DNA of 64,000 nucleotides from Leucobacter luti. GTDB taxonomy: Bacteria; Actinomycetota; Actinomycetes; Actinomycetales; Microbacteriaceae. Below the pieces are notes generated by a model. That model was not told where the DNA came from. It saw only the letters and a list, made by a program, of their open reading frames with translations, and did not search any database. Where the stretch lies: the NCBI RefSeq assembly GCF_004217175.1, contig NZ_SHKI01000009.1, positions 16,796 to 80,795 on the forward strand, given 5' to 3'. Shown here piece by piece: positions 52,244-61,686 of this stretch. The stretch's first letter is position 1, and every line of letters begins with the position of its first letter. Position numbers and translations under genes: made by a program.

Positions 52244-53281
52244 TCACCCGAAGGTGAGCCGCACCTCCTCGTAGCGATCCGCCGGCACGGTCTTCAGCTC
52301 GCCGGCAATCTCGGAGAGCGGCACCATTTCGATGCGGTCGCCGCGGAGCCCGGCGAGCGTGCCCCACGCGCCCTCCTGCGCCGCGTTCGCACCGGCGATC
52401 CCGGTACGGGTCGCGAGCACCCGGTCGAACGCGGTGGGAGAGCCGCCGCGCTGCACGTGCCCCAGCACCGTTGCGCGCGCCTCGATCCCCGTCCGCTGCT
52501 CGATGAGCGGGGCGAGCACCTCGGCGATGCCGCCGAGCCGCGGCCGGCCAAAGCCGTCGAGGCCCTCCCGCACCACGACCTGATCCGCGCCGTCGAACGC
52601 GAACCCCTCGGCGACCACGACCAGCGACGAGCGGCCGCGATCGCGCACGCTGAGCACCCAGTCGCAGATTTGCTCGATCGACTCAGGGAACTCGGGGATC
52701 AGCGTCACCTGCGCGCCGCCCGCGATCCCGGCGTTGAGGGCAATCCAGCCGGCGTCGCGCCCCATCACCTCGAGCACCATGCACCGCCGGTGCGACTCCC
52801 CCGTGGTGCGGAGCCGGTCGATCGCCTCGGCCGCGATCGAGACGGCCGTGTCGAAGCCGAACGTGTAGTCAGTGCCGGCGAGATCGTTGTCGATGGTCTT
52901 GGGCAGGCCGATCGCGCGGATCCCAGCGCGGGTGAGCAGCTCGGCCACGGTCTGCGTGCCGTTGCCGCCGATCAGCATGAACGCGTCGATCCCCAGCTCG
53001 GCCATGCGCGCGGCGACCGCGCGCAGCGCCTCCGGTGTCGCCTTGCCGTCCGGGAACGGCGGGACCCGGCTCGTGCCGAGCATCACGCCGCCGAGCGGCG
53101 AGATGCCGCGCACGGCCAGGCGGTCAAGCTCCACGAAGTCGCCCTCGTGGAAACCGCGCCAGCCGTCCATGAAGCCGACCATCTCGAAGCCGTGGACCTC
53201 GACGCCGCGGAGCACCGCCCCGCGGATCGCCGCGTTCATCCCGGGGCTATCGCCGCCCGAGCAGAGCACACCAATGCGCAT
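52244..53281 (-). CDS. pfkA: 6-phosphofructokinase
   Basis: 345 aa. GVLCSGGDSPGMNAAIRG (nucleotide loop), LIGGNGTQTVAE, LPKTIDNDLAGTDYTFGFDT (catalytic Asp), and VMGRDAGWIAL. Gly in the 104-position (GGNGT) argues for ATP; Lys at 124 (PKTIDND) is the group III pattern of actinobacterial enzymes. Catalyses fructose-6-phosphate to fructose-1,6-bisphosphate. Convergent with mycoredoxin, 12 bp apart. Confidence 0.93.
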   Translation of the reverse strand: MRIGVLCSGGDSPGMNAAIRGAVLRGVEVHGFEMVGFMDGWRGFHEGDFVELDRLAVRGISPLGGVMLGTSRVPPFPDGKATPEALRAVAARMAELGIDAFMLIGGNGTQTVAELLTRAGIRAIGLPKTIDNDLAGTDYTFGFDTAVSIAAEAIDRLRTTGESHRRCMVLEVMGRDAGWIALNAGIAGGAQVTLIPEFPESIEQICDWVLSVRDRGRSSLVVVAEGFAFDGADQVVVREGLDGFGRPRLGGIAEVLAPLIEQRTGIEARATVLGHVQRGGSPTAFDRVLATRTGIAGANAAQEGAWGTLAGLRGDRIEMVPLSEIAGELKTVPADRYEEVRLTFG

Positions 53282-53415
53282 GAAGCCCCTCGTCCGTCAG
53301 CGCGAGGCTCGGCTGCCTCGACGAATCCGTCCAATCGTACCGGTGGCACGATCCACCCGGCCAGATCCGATTCGGCCATTCGTGCGGCGGAAACCGCCAG
53401 CGCCGCCCGAGTTCA

Positions 53416-53483
53416 CGCAGGAGATCCGAACTCAGGCGGATGAATCTCGTGAGATTCGTCCGCCTGAGTTCGGATCTCCTGCG
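53416..53483. terminator. Very long hairpin between pfkA and the SNF2 gene
   Basis: 33-bp arms (CGCAGGAGATCCGAACTCAG... at 53416-53448 and 53451-53483) with one wobble position and a 2-nt turn. It lies about 45 bp after the end of the SNF2 gene, so it may terminate it, or be a repeat-derived palindrome. Confidence 0.6.
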
Positions 53484-53529
53484 CGAGTGCGCGGGCGGGT
53501 GCGTGCGGGTGCGGGCGTGCGTGCGGGCG

Positions 53530-55692
53530 CTACGCCGAAGCGATCGCGCGCTGCAGCACTCCGATGAGCGCGAGCAACTGCACCGAGTCCTCGCCCTCGC
53601 GCTTCGCCTCGGCGCCGTCGAGCGCGCGCGCCGCGAGCCCGGCCTTGCCGTCGATGAGCTCCGCGATCTTCGCGTCGATCGTCTGCGCGGCGACGATGCG
53701 CCACGCGGTCACGGGCTCCTCCTGACCGATGCGGTGCACGCGGTCGATCGCCTGCGTCTGCTCGGCGTCGGTCCAGCTGAGCTCGGCGAGCACCACGTTC
53801 GACGACGCCTGGAGGTTAACGCCGACGCCCGCCGCGGTGAGCGAGCAGACGGCCACCGAGACCTCGGGATCGTTGTTGAAGGCGTCGATCTGCTCCTGCC
53901 GGAACGCGGTCGACTGGTCGCCGCGGATCGAGACCGTGGTGAGCCCCGCCTCGGCGAGCTGCGCCTCGGCGCGATCCATGACGTCGATGTGCTTCGCGAA
54001 GAAGACCACCTTGCCGACGGAGCGGGCCAGCTGCGCCGCGTAGTCGGCCGCGAGCGACGCCTTCGCCTGGCCGATCTGCCGCACCATGGTGAACACGTTG
54101 AGGCCGTCGGCGGACGCGTTCGACTCCTCGAGCTCCTGCGCGCACACCATACGGACGATCGCCTCGTCGCTGAGCTTCTCGCCGAGCTTGCCCGACTTCA
54201 CCGCGGTGAAGCGATCGAGCAGCTTGCGCGCGAGCTGCGCCTCGGCCTCGCGGATGCTGCGGCCGTACTCGTCGTCGAGCTCCACGGGGAGGTCGACCAC
54301 GCGCTTGGCCGGCAGGTCTGCCGCGACGTCGATCTTGCGGCGGCGCACGATCCCCATGTCGACCACGCTCTGGCGGGCCTCTGGGTAGAACGCGGCGTCC
54401 GCGGGGGTCCAGCCATTGCTCTCGAGCTTCGCCATCAGCTCGGGACCGGGCTTGTCGCCATCGGTCCAGCCGAGGAAGCGCCAGATCGCACGGAAATCGT
54501 CGATGTCGTTGATGAGCGGGGTGCCGGTGAGCGCGATCATCAGGGGCGAAACGCCGGGGGTGCGCTCACGGATGCTCTCGGCGATGGCGAGCACGTTGCG
54601 CGAGCGCTGGGACTGCACGTTCTTGATCATGTGCGCCTCGTCGACGACCATGCCCTTGAACCCAAAGCGGGAGATCCAGCTCAGGTGGCGGTCGAGGATC
54701 TCGTAGTTCACCACGAACACGTCGGCGAACGCGTCGATGTCGCGGCCGTCGCCGTGGATCACGGTGACGCGGCGCTGCGGCGTCCACCGCTCGACCTCGC
54801 GCGCCCAGTTCATCTTGACGACGTTGGGCACCACGACGAGCAGCGGGTAGGCGCCCGCAACCGACGCGGCGATCACCGACTGCGCGGTCTTGCCGAGGCC
54901 GGGCTCGTCGGCCAGCAGGAAGCTGCGGTGGCCATCACGCACTCCCGCGAGGAACCGGGCCTGGTGGTCCATGAGTTCAAGGCCGGCCGGAGCAAGCCGA
55001 TCCGGCACCGGCGGCTCGGGCAGCTCCATGCACGCGGAACCGCCGCCGCCCTGCTCAAACGACTTCAGCAGCGGGCCGAGCAGCTCCCAGTTCGCGAGGC
55101 GCACCACCGGGGTAGGCTGCTTGGGCGGCGAAAGATCGGGGGCGAGGAACGGGTTCGCGAGCATGCGGGCGTCGATGCCGGCGGGCTCGACCTGGCGCTC
55201 GGCGAGCTCCGGCGGCACGTACGCCTTCACGGGCTCGGGCGCTACCTTCTCCTCCTCGGGCAACTCGAAGCCCGCCTGCGTCAGCATCTTGCGCTTCAGC
55301 TGCCGAGTCGCCTCGGTAATTGGCGCGGTCGGCTCGAGCAGCGTGATGAGGCTCGTGTCGCGGGCCGCGGTCTTCGCAAGGATCGCGGCCACGCCGTCGA
55401 GCCGCTTCAGCGTCTCCGCCCGCTCCGAGTCGCTGACCGTCTCGTCGGTCTTGATGCGGGCGCGCTCCTCGCGCATGAGCAGCGCGATGACGTGAAACTT
55501 GGTGCGGTTCGCCGGGGTCGCCTTCCCGCGCTGGGCCGACGCCTCCACCTCGCGCACGGCGCGGGCGAGCAGCGGGATGATGCCCTCGTTGTGGGTGTGC
55601 TTGCGGCGGCCGTTCGAGCGCGAGGACGAGCCCGAATTGCGCGACGACGCACTCTTCGAAGCTGACTGACGCGCGGCAGTGTTGGATGCCAA
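53530..55692 (-). CDS. SNF2-family DNA/RNA helicase
   Basis: 720 aa, superfamily 2. Basic N-terminus (about 100 residues), a linker, then LADEPGLGKTAQSVIAA (motif I), VVDEAHMIKN (DEAH), ALTGTPLINDIDDFRAIWRF, and VFFAKHIDVMDRAEAQLAEA, DRVHRIGQEEPVTAWRI. Members remodel protein-DNA complexes or help RNA polymerase (RapA-like); exact role unknown. Start TTG 55692 is chosen because AGGAG sits five bases before it; the longer frame from 55800 lacks a site and enters an inverted repeat. Confidence 0.88.
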   Translation of the reverse strand: MASNTAARQSASKSASSRNSGSSSRSNGRRKHTHNEGIIPLLARAVREVEASAQRGKATPANRTKFHVIALLMREERARIKTDETVSDSERAETLKRLDGVAAILAKTAARDTSLITLLEPTAPITEATRQLKRKMLTQAGFELPEEEKVAPEPVKAYVPPELAERQVEPAGIDARMLANPFLAPDLSPPKQPTPVVRLANWELLGPLLKSFEQGGGGSACMELPEPPVPDRLAPAGLELMDHQARFLAGVRDGHRSFLLADEPGLGKTAQSVIAASVAGAYPLLVVVPNVVKMNWAREVERWTPQRRVTVIHGDGRDIDAFADVFVVNYEILDRHLSWISRFGFKGMVVDEAHMIKNVQSQRSRNVLAIAESIRERTPGVSPLMIALTGTPLINDIDDFRAIWRFLGWTDGDKPGPELMAKLESNGWTPADAAFYPEARQSVVDMGIVRRRKIDVAADLPAKRVVDLPVELDDEYGRSIREAEAQLARKLLDRFTAVKSGKLGEKLSDEAIVRMVCAQELEESNASADGLNVFTMVRQIGQAKASLAADYAAQLARSVGKVVFFAKHIDVMDRAEAQLAEAGLTTVSIRGDQSTAFRQEQIDAFNNDPEVSVAVCSLTAAGVGVNLQASSNVVLAELSWTDAEQTQAIDRVHRIGQEEPVTAWRIVAAQTIDAKIAELIDGKAGLAARALDGAEAKREGEDSVQLLALIGVLQRAIASA

Positions 55693-55756
55693 TTGATCTC
55701 CTGATCGGCGTGGTACGGACTCGGAACGCGCACCGAGCCGCGGGCCAACACACGAG

Positions 55757-55796
55757 TGTACGAGCCTGACCTCATGCGCGGCATGGGGCTCGTACA
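55757..55796. promoter_or_regulatory. 10-bp inverted repeat upstream of the SNF2 gene
   Basis: TGTACGAGCC (55757-55766) and GGCTCGTACA (55787-55796) with a 20-bp spacer, 65 bp upstream of the SNF2 start. Candidate operator or a structured leader. Confidence 0.4.
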
Positions 55797-55882
55797 GCAC
55801 TCACAGGTGCGACCGTACGGTCGATCCTACCACCATCGCCCGCGCGCCCGCAGTCACCCCGCGGACCCGGGCGAGTCAGGCG

Positions 55883-56911
55883 CTACAGCTGAGCCTGGCG
55901 CTCGATAACCTCACGCATCACCGGGTAGTGTTCCTCGATCGTGTCGACCGCGCGGCTGAGTGACGGCCAGTCCTTCTCCGTTTCAATGCCGATCCGACGA
56001 TCAAGCCGCTCGACGAGGTTCTTCGCACCGGCCCAGAGCACAAGCTTCTCGCCGTGGAGGCTCACCGTCTGGCCGTATCCGCGCCCGTCCTCGCTGATCA
56101 GCAGGCTCGGCCGGCGTCGGCTCACGAAATCGAGGTGCGCGTGCACACGGTATCCAATGTGCAGGTCGGTCTCCTCGTAAAACCCAATATTGTCAAGGCT
56201 GTACGCGACGTCGCGTACCTCGTATCCGAGCCGCTTCGCGGCGCGCGCCTGCTTCTTCAGCGGCTTGCTCTGCTCCGCGTCGGTCAGCTCGTCCTTCTCG
56301 ATTCCACGGTGGAACGATGCGACGAGCTTCGCGTTCGGGAATCGCGCACGAAGCAGCTGCATCACCTGGATCGATTCAGCGGTATTCTCGGGCTTTGCCG
56401 GAGTGGTAAACACCACCGTCTTCGGCTCCGGAGCGACGCTGGGGCTGGTTCCGAGATGCGGGATCGAATACCAGGCGCTGCAGCCGGTGCGCACGGTGTC
56501 GATCCCGAACTGCGTAGCGATCTCCTGCGTCACACCGTCACGCACCGAGATCGGCGCGCCGGCAGCGGCGATTGCGCGCAGCGTCGCGACACTGCGCGCT
56601 GTCATCATGAACGAGCCCGGGTTGCGCGCGGGAAGGCCCTGCCACCCGAGCGCGAGGCCCGAGATCGGGAGCTCGCGCTCCTGCGCGTTCTTCACAAGCG
56701 GGAACACCCCCTCGACCATGCGCGGAGTAAACCCCGGCCCCCCGCAGAGGATCAGCGAGCGCGCATCACTCGGAAACTCGAACGGCTCCCAGCGCTTCAC
56801 CGAGACGACGTCAGTGTCTGGGGCGATGTGGCTCCAGAGCTTCCGTGCGCGATCGTGGATCAGGTAGTCGCCCACGTTCTTCTTCGCGCCGTGCGTCAGA
56901 TACGTCGTCAT
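55883..56911 (-). CDS. Polysaccharide pyruvyltransferase-family protein
   Basis: 342 aa. N-terminal KKNVGDYLIHDRARKLW and LILCGGPGFTPRMVEGVFPL give the GG/GxG loop, and the C-terminal IGYRVHAHLDFVSRRRPSLL (HAHLDFV) is the family's conserved site. Transfers pyruvyl from PEP to cell-wall or exopolysaccharide sugars. Its ATG overlaps the ribF stop (ATGA), which is an odd pairing with a flavin gene. Confidence 0.85.
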   Translation of the reverse strand: MTTYLTHGAKKNVGDYLIHDRARKLWSHIAPDTDVVSVKRWEPFEFPSDARSLILCGGPGFTPRMVEGVFPLVKNAQERELPISGLALGWQGLPARNPGSFMMTARSVATLRAIAAAGAPISVRDGVTQEIATQFGIDTVRTGCSAWYSIPHLGTSPSVAPEPKTVVFTTPAKPENTAESIQVMQLLRARFPNAKLVASFHRGIEKDELTDAEQSKPLKKQARAAKRLGYEVRDVAYSLDNIGFYEETDLHIGYRVHAHLDFVSRRRPSLLISEDGRGYGQTVSLHGEKLVLWAGAKNLVERLDRRIGIETEKDWPSLSRAVDTIEEHYPVMREVIERQAQL

Positions 56912-57849
56912 TCGTTCCTCTCAAGCAGTCGCCGGGTCTCGGCGACGTCAGCGTGCATCTGCACCAGGAGCGCGTCGAGCGAGTCGAACCGCTCGGTGCT
57001 GCGCAGCCGCTGCACGAACTCCACCTCGATGCGCTGACCGTAGAGATCCCCGGAGAAATCGAGCACGAACGCTTCAACGCGCGACTGCTCGGTGGGGGTG
57101 AACGTCGGGTTGTTGCCCACGGAGATCGCGGCGACCCGGCGCTCGCCGTCAAGCACCGCCCAGCCCGCGTAGACCCCGTCGGCGGGGACGAGCCCCTCGA
57201 CGCCGCCGAGGTTCGCGGTGGGGAACCCCAGCTCGCGGCCGCGAGCATCGCCGTGCACCACCTCGCCGCGCACCACGGGCGGGCGCCCGAGCATCCGAGC
57301 CGCCGCCTCAACGTCGCCGCGCAGCACTGCCTCGCGGGCCGCGGATGAGGACACCGGGCCGGATGCCGGATCCTCCACCCACTCGATCACCTCAGCGGTA
57401 AAGCCGTGCGATTCGCCCAGGGCACGCAGCAGGGCCCCGTCGCCGGCGCCGCGGTGGCCAAACCTGAAGTCGGCGCCCATGATCACGTGGCGCGCCTGCA
57501 GCCGCCCCACGAGCACGTCCGTGACGAACTCGGTGGCCGGGATCGAGGCAAAGTCCGCGTCGAACTCGACCATCACGCACACGTCGACCCCGGCGGCGGC
57601 GAACGCCTCGAGGCGCTGGGCGCGGCTCATGAGCGGCTGCGGGCAGCGCTCGGGGTTGAGGTAGCTCAGCGGATTGTTCGCGAACGTGAACACGACGGCC
57701 TGCTGTCCCTCGGCACGCGCCTCTTCGAGCATGCGGCTCAGGATCGACTGGTGGCCGAGGTGGAGGCCGTCGAACTTGCCGATCGCCACGCAGCTGCCAG
57801 ATTCGAACTCGGCGGGGAGGATCTCGGCGAGCGTCTCGATTACGCGCAT
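56908..57849 (-). CDS. ribF: Bifunctional riboflavin kinase / FAD synthetase
   Basis: 313 aa. N-terminal adenylyltransferase GKFDGLHLGHQSIL and VMGADFRFGHRGAGDG with the SSSAAREAV loop; C-terminal kinase with GRELGFPTANL, GVYAGWAVLDGE and NPTFTPTEQSRVEAFVLDFS. Produces FMN and FAD, including the cofactor of the BLUF, CrtI and CrtU proteins in this window. Confidence 0.94.
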   Translation of the reverse strand: MRVIETLAEILPAEFESGSCVAIGKFDGLHLGHQSILSRMLEEARAEGQQAVVFTFANNPLSYLNPERCPQPLMSRAQRLEAFAAAGVDVCVMVEFDADFASIPATEFVTDVLVGRLQARHVIMGADFRFGHRGAGDGALLRALGESHGFTAEVIEWVEDPASGPVSSSAAREAVLRGDVEAAARMLGRPPVVRGEVVHGDARGRELGFPTANLGGVEGLVPADGVYAGWAVLDGERRVAAISVGNNPTFTPTEQSRVEAFVLDFSGDLYGQRIEVEFVQRLRSTERFDSLDALLVQMHADVAETRRLLERNE

Positions 57850-58352
57850 CAGGCGGCCTCGTTCGACGCGTCGAACCCCCGGGCGGTGGCGCGACCGGTG
57901 CGGCGCAGCCAGATCAGGCCCAGGATCGGGAGCACCAGCGGGATGAACAGGTAGCCGCTGCCGTAGAACGACCAGACTGACGGGTGCCCGAAGAGCTCTG
58001 GGGTGGTGATGCTGAGGGTGCCAACGACGAGCACGCCGCAGAGCTCGAACGCGAGCGCCGCCCAGGCGATCCCGCGCCAGGTGCGCCCCGAGCCGCGCGC
58101 ACCGGATCGGATCCCCATGATGAGCGCGACGGTGGCGATGATGTAGACGACCCCGGAGACCGCCGAGAGCGTGTACGCAACCGGGGCCTCGTCGAATTTG
58201 GAGATGATCTGGTACACCGAGCGGAACGTTGCGGCGAGCGCCAGCACGATGTAGACCGCGATGAGCACGCGCCCGAGACCGCCCAGCCGATCGCCGCCTC
58301 CACCGGTGGGGGCGGTTGGGGTTCCGGGGGCGGAAGTTACACGGTTCGACAC
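57849..58352 (-). CDS. Four-helix membrane protein, unknown
   Basis: 167 aa from GTG at 58352. Pro/Thr/Gly-rich N-terminus then four hydrophobic segments (VLIAVYIVLALAATFRSV, YTLSAVSGVVYIIATVALIM, IAWAALAFELCGVLVVGTLS, LFIPLVLPILGLIWL). An open frame continues upstream but is low-complexity. The stop/start of ribF abuts it. No family recognised. Confidence 0.7.
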   Translation of the reverse strand: MSNRVTSAPGTPTAPTGGGGDRLGGLGRVLIAVYIVLALAATFRSVYQIISKFDEAPVAYTLSAVSGVVYIIATVALIMGIRSGARGSGRTWRGIAWAALAFELCGVLVVGTLSITTPELFGHPSVWSFYGSGYLFIPLVLPILGLIWLRRTGRATARGFDASNEAA

Positions 58353-58407
58353 GCGCTTCAGTGTACCCGCCTCGCCTGCCGACTCCCCGCGCGCTGGGCG
58401 CCCACGG

Positions 58408-59763
58408 TCACTCGCCAACGGTCGCGAGGAAGACCTCGCCCGTGCCGGTGAGCCGGATCGGTTCGCCGGCCGACACGTAGAGCGACTGGCCGCGGCGGGC
58501 CGTTGCGACCTCGGCGAGCTCGGTTGCGAGGCGTTCGACGCGGACGCGGCCAACGGTCACCACGAGCACGATTGGGTGCTCCGCGGTGACCTCGATCACC
58601 GGGGCGGTCTCGGCGCCGCTCGTGCACGCGCTCGGCCCCGCACCTGCACCGTCGTCGGGTTCGCACAGGCTCGCGCGCATGAGCTGAAAGTCGTCGACGA
58701 GTGGCCGCCACACGGTGAGTCCCGGGCGCAGCGCGGCACCCGGGAAGCGCGGCTCGGCGACCTCGTCGGCGTCGAGGATGCGGCACAGCTCTGCCACGTC
58801 GACGTGCTTCTCGGTGAGGCCGGCGCGCAGCACGTTGTCGGAAGCGGCCATCACCTCGACCGCGATCCCGCCGAGATACGCGTGCAGCTGCCGCGCGCGC
58901 AAGAACAGGGCTTCCCCCGGCGCCAGGCGCACGAGGTGCAGCAGCAGCGAGACCAGCACCCCGGGATCGCCCGGGTGCGTCCGCACGAGCTCGCGCAGCG
59001 CCGCCCGGCGGTCTGCCGCCAGATCCGGCACCGCCGCCGGTTCTGGCGCGGTCTCGGCGTGCCCCGGCGCGGCCCCGCCCGAATCCGGCGCGGTCTCGGC
59101 GTGCCCGGGTGCGTGCTCGGGTGCGATCAGCGCGGCGAGCGCGGCGAGCGCTGCGGCCACCGCGGCGTCGCCACCGAACGCCCATCGCAGGAACCGGCGG
59201 CGCACCTCGCCGGAGTCGGCTCCCGTGAGGCGCTCGGCGACGGCGTCGAGCGCCGCGGCACCGGCCGCGTCGCCCGCTGCGCGGGCCGCCCCAGCGCACA
59301 CGAGCAGCTCGCGGCGCGCGTCCGCGAGCGGGCGGAAGCCGCTGAGTGCCGTGACCTCGCTGAGCGCGACCAACAGCTCCGGCTTGTGGTTCGCGTCCCC
59401 GTAATTGCGCTCGCGCGCATCGCGCGGGATCCCGGCCCGCTCCTCGGCCGCGAAGCCGGCCGCGGCCTGTGCGCGATCGGGGTGCACCTGCAGCGAGAGC
59501 GGCGCGCCAATGGCGAGCACTTTCAGGAGAAACGGGAGCGGGCCGCCGTGCACGCCGTAGCGCTCGGGGTCGCTTTCGACCAGGTCGATGAGGGTCTGTC
59601 CCACGGGGGTCGCTTTGGCGACGTGCGCGGGGCTGCCGGGGTGGGTGCCGAGCCACAGCTCTGCCTGGGGCTCACCCGTGGGCTGCGTACCGAGCATCTC
59701 GGCGAGGGCGTCCATCGATCCCCACGCGTACGCGCGCGGGGTGTTCTCGATGAAAATCAGCAC
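58408..59763 (-). CDS. manA: Mannose-6-phosphate isomerase, class I
   Basis: 451 aa, cupin metalloenzyme interconverting fructose-6-P and mannose-6-P, for GDP-mannose and glycan synthesis. Motifs AYAWGSMDALAEMLG, LPFLLKVLAIGAPLSLQVHP (metal), NHKPELLVALSEVTALSGFR, and LFLRARQLHAYLGGIAVEVM. GTG start 59763 follows AAGGAG. It has an extra low-complexity loop near residue 220 with the repeat PGHAETAP. Confidence 0.92.
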   Translation of the reverse strand: MLIFIENTPRAYAWGSMDALAEMLGTQPTGEPQAELWLGTHPGSPAHVAKATPVGQTLIDLVESDPERYGVHGGPLPFLLKVLAIGAPLSLQVHPDRAQAAAGFAAEERAGIPRDARERNYGDANHKPELLVALSEVTALSGFRPLADARRELLVCAGAARAAGDAAGAAALDAVAERLTGADSGEVRRRFLRWAFGGDAAVAAALAALAALIAPEHAPGHAETAPDSGGAAPGHAETAPEPAAVPDLAADRRAALRELVRTHPGDPGVLVSLLLHLVRLAPGEALFLRARQLHAYLGGIAVEVMAASDNVLRAGLTEKHVDVAELCRILDADEVAEPRFPGAALRPGLTVWRPLVDDFQLMRASLCEPDDGAGAGPSACTSGAETAPVIEVTAEHPIVLVVTVGRVRVERLATELAEVATARRGQSLYVSAGEPIRLTGTGEVFLATVGE

Positions 59764-59859
59764 GTGGCTCCTTGCGATGGGTGGCGCAGGGTGACGGATC
59801 GCGCTCGCGCGTCGGGATACACGACGTCCACGTACGCGCCATGCTCTACCATACCGACT

Positions 59860-61263
59860 ATGGCGGAGAGCAAGACCAGGCTCGGTGTGAGCGCGTACGC
59901 GATCTGCGTGTTTATCCTCACACTCGGGAGTAACGGCGTACGAAATATCGTGGGCTGGTGGGGCTTCCTCGGCATCGCTGCGGTGCTCACCGTGGTCGGG
60001 GTGATCATTTTTGTGCGCGAGAAGCCCGAGCGGTTCAGGTGGTACCGGCTCCCCGCGCCACTGTACTGGTTCCTCGCGCTCGCGGTCGTGTCGATTGCCT
60101 GGTCCCAGTACCGCTTCGAGAGCGTGCTCGGCGTGATCGCGCAGATCGCCACCACCATGCTCGCGATCGTGCTCGCGTACGTGCTCACGTGGCACGAGCT
60201 GCTGCGCACCCTCGGAACCGCGCTGCGCTGGATCATCGGCGTCTCGTTCGCGTTCGAGCTGTGGGTGTCGCTGTTCGTGCGTGAGCCGCTGTTCCAGAAC
60301 TTCACGGACGGTCTGGTCGCGACCCCCGAGCCGGGCGAGAAGGTGTCGAAGCTGCTCTACTGGAGCCGTGACCTGCTGTTTGCCGGCGGGCCGATCCAGG
60401 GCATCGTCGCGAGCTCCGTGCTGTTCGGGTTTATCGGGCTGCTCGGACTCATCGTGTTCGGGATCCAGCTGCGTGCGGGACTGGTGCGCCCCACCGCCGG
60501 CTGGTTCTGGGTGGCGGCCGCCCTCGCGACGATCCTGCTCACCCGGGGCGCAACCGTGTGGGTGGCGCTTGCCGCGGTGCTCGTGGCGCTCGCGCTCGCG
60601 CTGTGGGCCCGCCGCCTCGGCCCCGAGAGGCGCGTACCGCTCTACATCGTCGGGACCGCCCTGCTGGCGGTCGCCGTGGGCCTCGTGCTGTTTGCCCGCA
60701 ACTTCGTCTTCGGGCTGCTCGGTAAGAGCGGCGACATGACCGGACGGCTCGAGACCTGGCACGCCGTGATCGGCCTCGCCGAGCAGCGGCCCTGGTTCGG
60801 GTGGGGCTGGGTGAGCTATTGGGCGCCGTGGGCCGAGCCGTTCAAGTCGCTCGACGTGAAGGCCGGGATCCCCGTGATGAGCGCGCACAACGCCTGGCTC
60901 GACGTGTGGTTCCAGCTCGGGATCGTCGGCCTGCTCGTGTTCATCCCGTTCGTGTTCCTCACCGCGTGGCGCGTCTGGTTCCGCGCCGTCGACGCCCCGC
61001 GCCGGGGCTTCGGCCCGCCGCTGCCCTACGCCACGAGCGCGCTCTGGCCGTTCCTCGTGATCGTGGCTCTCCTCGTGCAGTCACTCACCGAGAGCCGTCT
61101 GCTGATCGAGGGAAACTGGGTGCTGCTCGTGGTCATAGCGGTGAAGTCGCGCTACGACTTCCAGCTGCCCTCCCTCGACGCGGAACCCACGAAGCTGCCC
61201 TGGCGGCGCGTGCCAATTCCGCGCGACCCGATCACGGGGACGATCCCCACGGTCACCCGATGA
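59860..61263 (+). CDS. O-antigen ligase-family membrane protein
   Basis: 467 aa, about eleven transmembrane segments, with the Wzy_C/WaaL-type periplasmic loop (GDMTGRLETWHAVIGLAEQR, PWFGWGWVSYWAPW, SAHNAWLDVWFQLGIVGLL). Such proteins ligate or polymerise surface glycans. ATG at 59860 follows TACCAT by seven bases (leaderless-like). Confidence 0.88.
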   Translation: MAESKTRLGVSAYAICVFILTLGSNGVRNIVGWWGFLGIAAVLTVVGVIIFVREKPERFRWYRLPAPLYWFLALAVVSIAWSQYRFESVLGVIAQIATTMLAIVLAYVLTWHELLRTLGTALRWIIGVSFAFELWVSLFVREPLFQNFTDGLVATPEPGEKVSKLLYWSRDLLFAGGPIQGIVASSVLFGFIGLLGLIVFGIQLRAGLVRPTAGWFWVAAALATILLTRGATVWVALAAVLVALALALWARRLGPERRVPLYIVGTALLAVAVGLVLFARNFVFGLLGKSGDMTGRLETWHAVIGLAEQRPWFGWGWVSYWAPWAEPFKSLDVKAGIPVMSAHNAWLDVWFQLGIVGLLVFIPFVFLTAWRVWFRAVDAPRRGFGPPLPYATSALWPFLVIVALLVQSLTESRLLIEGNWVLLVVIAVKSRYDFQLPSLDAEPTKLPWRRVPIPRDPITGTIPTVTR

Positions 61264-61628
61264 GCGTCGAGCTGCGGGTCAGCGCGGTACGCCTGGAGCG
61301 GCTGCGGAGCGACGCGCGCCTGGAGCGCGAGACGATTCTCGAGCGTCGTGTGCGCGGCGGGGAAGACCCGGCCGTCGCGGTCGAGGAGGCGCTGGAGATC
61401 GACGACTTCGTGGTGCTCGCGCTCCGCGACGAGCTGCTGGAGGAGAGCGGTCGGCTCGCCGAGTTCGGGCTCGCGCGGCTTGCGGCCCGCGCCGGCGGTC
61501 CCGACGCAGAGGCGCACCGGCTCAACGCCGACCGGGTCGAGTTCGAGCTGCTGCGCGCAATCGCCGCGGCGGTGCCCGAACTCACCGTCGCCGTGTGGCG
61601 GGCCGGGCAGCACCTCACAACCGACTGA
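61260..61628 (+). CDS. Hypothetical, cotranscribed with the ligase-like gene
   Basis: 122 aa. Helical and Arg/Glu/Leu-rich (VRLERLRSDARLERETILER), no membrane segment. ATG overlaps the previous stop by four bases. No family recognised; may be a coiled-coil accessory. Confidence 0.6.
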   Translation: MSVELRVSAVRLERLRSDARLERETILERRVRGGEDPAVAVEEALEIDDFVVLALRDELLEESGRLAEFGLARLAARAGGPDAEAHRLNADRVEFELLRAIAAAVPELTVAVWRAGQHLTTD

Positions 61629-61642
61629 AAGATCTGCGGCGG

Positions 61643-61648
61643 TAGACT
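61643..61648 (+). promoter_or_regulatory. -10 box before the galactofuranosyltransferase
   Basis: TAGACT, similar to TACACT boxes at luxS and hlyIII. About 35 bp upstream of the start. Confidence 0.35.
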
Positions 61649-61686
61649 TGCCGCTGTTCTCTTCCCGCCCGAGCTGAAAGTGAGGC

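Noticed and set aside
58261..59859. Upstream extension of the O-antigen-ligase frame to 58261
   Set aside because: That part is antisense to manA; the real start is 59860, next to the promoter.
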